The position numbers were made by a program, and so were the translations under genes. This document shows, in pieces, positions 63,701 to 64,000 of a DNA stretch of 64,000 bases; position 1 is the stretch's first letter, and each line of letters starts with the position of its first letter. The notes beneath the pieces are model-generated. The model saw only the letters and a list, made by a program, of their open reading frames with translations. It ran no database searches and was not told the DNA's origin. The stretch comes from Mauremys mutica (taxonomy: Eukaryota; Chordata; Testudines; Geoemydidae). The stretch is from the NCBI RefSeq assembly GCF_020497125.1, contig NC_059087.1:17207925-17271924 (forward strand), in the 5' to 3' direction.

Positions 63701-64000
63701 TCTCTCTTCCATCCAAAATATCAATAAGTTAAATGCTCTGAAGACCAGAAGGGCTGCAGGAAGAAATTTCTACATAAACATGTGTATCTGGCCATGAGCC
63801 ATAAATTCATCATTCCCACTAACAACTGGGAAAATCCTGCCCAAAAGTGTCCAAATTTGGAGAAGAGGGTTAAGACTGGTGCAAACATCGCAGAGAGCCA
63901 CCAGATCCCAGAATGAGGCCTGCAGCTGAGCCAGGAAGCTGTGTATGCATCAACTTCTTCTGGTGAGTGGACCTGTAGCCACTGTAGGAAGGTCTGCTGC
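63700..64000. other. Unique non-coding sequence
   Basis: Nothing recognisable. Part could still belong to the 5' LTR, whose outer edge is uncertain. Confidence 0.4.

Overview
The window looks like non-coding nuclear DNA from a vertebrate, most probably a hidden-neck (cryptodiran) turtle. The main reasons are two tRNA-headed SINE copies of the turtle type with CR1-like tails (about 35.2 and 38.6 kb), several CR1 LINE fragments, amniote MIR/CORE-SINE copies, and short reptile-type DNA-transposon families. There are no L1 or Alu elements. I found no ORF that reads as part of a host gene. The longest open frames (up to 197 codons) lie in repeats or in low-complexity or GC-rich sequence. The best description is intergenic or deep-intronic DNA built from unique sequence and layered, mostly old, transposons.

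Layout. 0-15 kb is mostly unique sequence with MIR remnants and two copies of a turtle-type dispersed repeat (8.1, 11.6 kb). 15-19 kb holds a probable 5S-rRNA-headed SINE, a TA/CA microsatellite, a head-to-head repeat pair inside a 12-bp direct repeat, and a CR1 tail beside a MIR. 20-23.2 kb is a cluster of short inverted-repeat transposons, including a 125-bp hAT-like element nested in a PIF/Harbinger-like one, then a GC-rich hAT-like element. 23.27-23.45 kb has a dense group of GATA-factor motifs. 25-31.5 kb carries MIR copies, another GC-rich hAT-like element (28.1 kb) and the largest CR1 copy, with a decayed reverse transcriptase (29.15-30.84 kb). 35-40.3 kb has both turtle SINEs, an L2/MIR-type tail, a second GC-rich hAT-like family (39.3 kb) and a near-perfect 30-bp hairpin (40.2 kb). 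45.6 kb has a hAT-like element grown by a 52-bp tandem repeat. 50.3 kb has a Harbinger-like element made of consecutive perfect hairpins. 51.9-52.7 kb is an antisense CR1 fragment. 57.5 kb is the shortest hAT-like copy. 59.4-63.7 kb is a decayed Ty3/Gypsy LTR retrotransposon on the minus strand, with related LTRs, a tRNA-Leu-type primer-binding site and recognisable gag, protease, RT, RNase H and integrase pieces.

Nothing here forms an operon or pathway. The only proteins that ever worked together are the decayed parts of CR1 and of the Gypsy element. The short elements needed enzymes encoded elsewhere. The strongest direct evidence is exact target-site duplications: 8 bp around five hAT-like elements, plus a 7/8 match at a sixth. 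I did not find a new functional system. The points most worth checking are the GATA-motif cluster, the hairpin at 40.2 kb, the tandem-amplified CpG-rich hAT-like element and the Gypsy primer-binding site.
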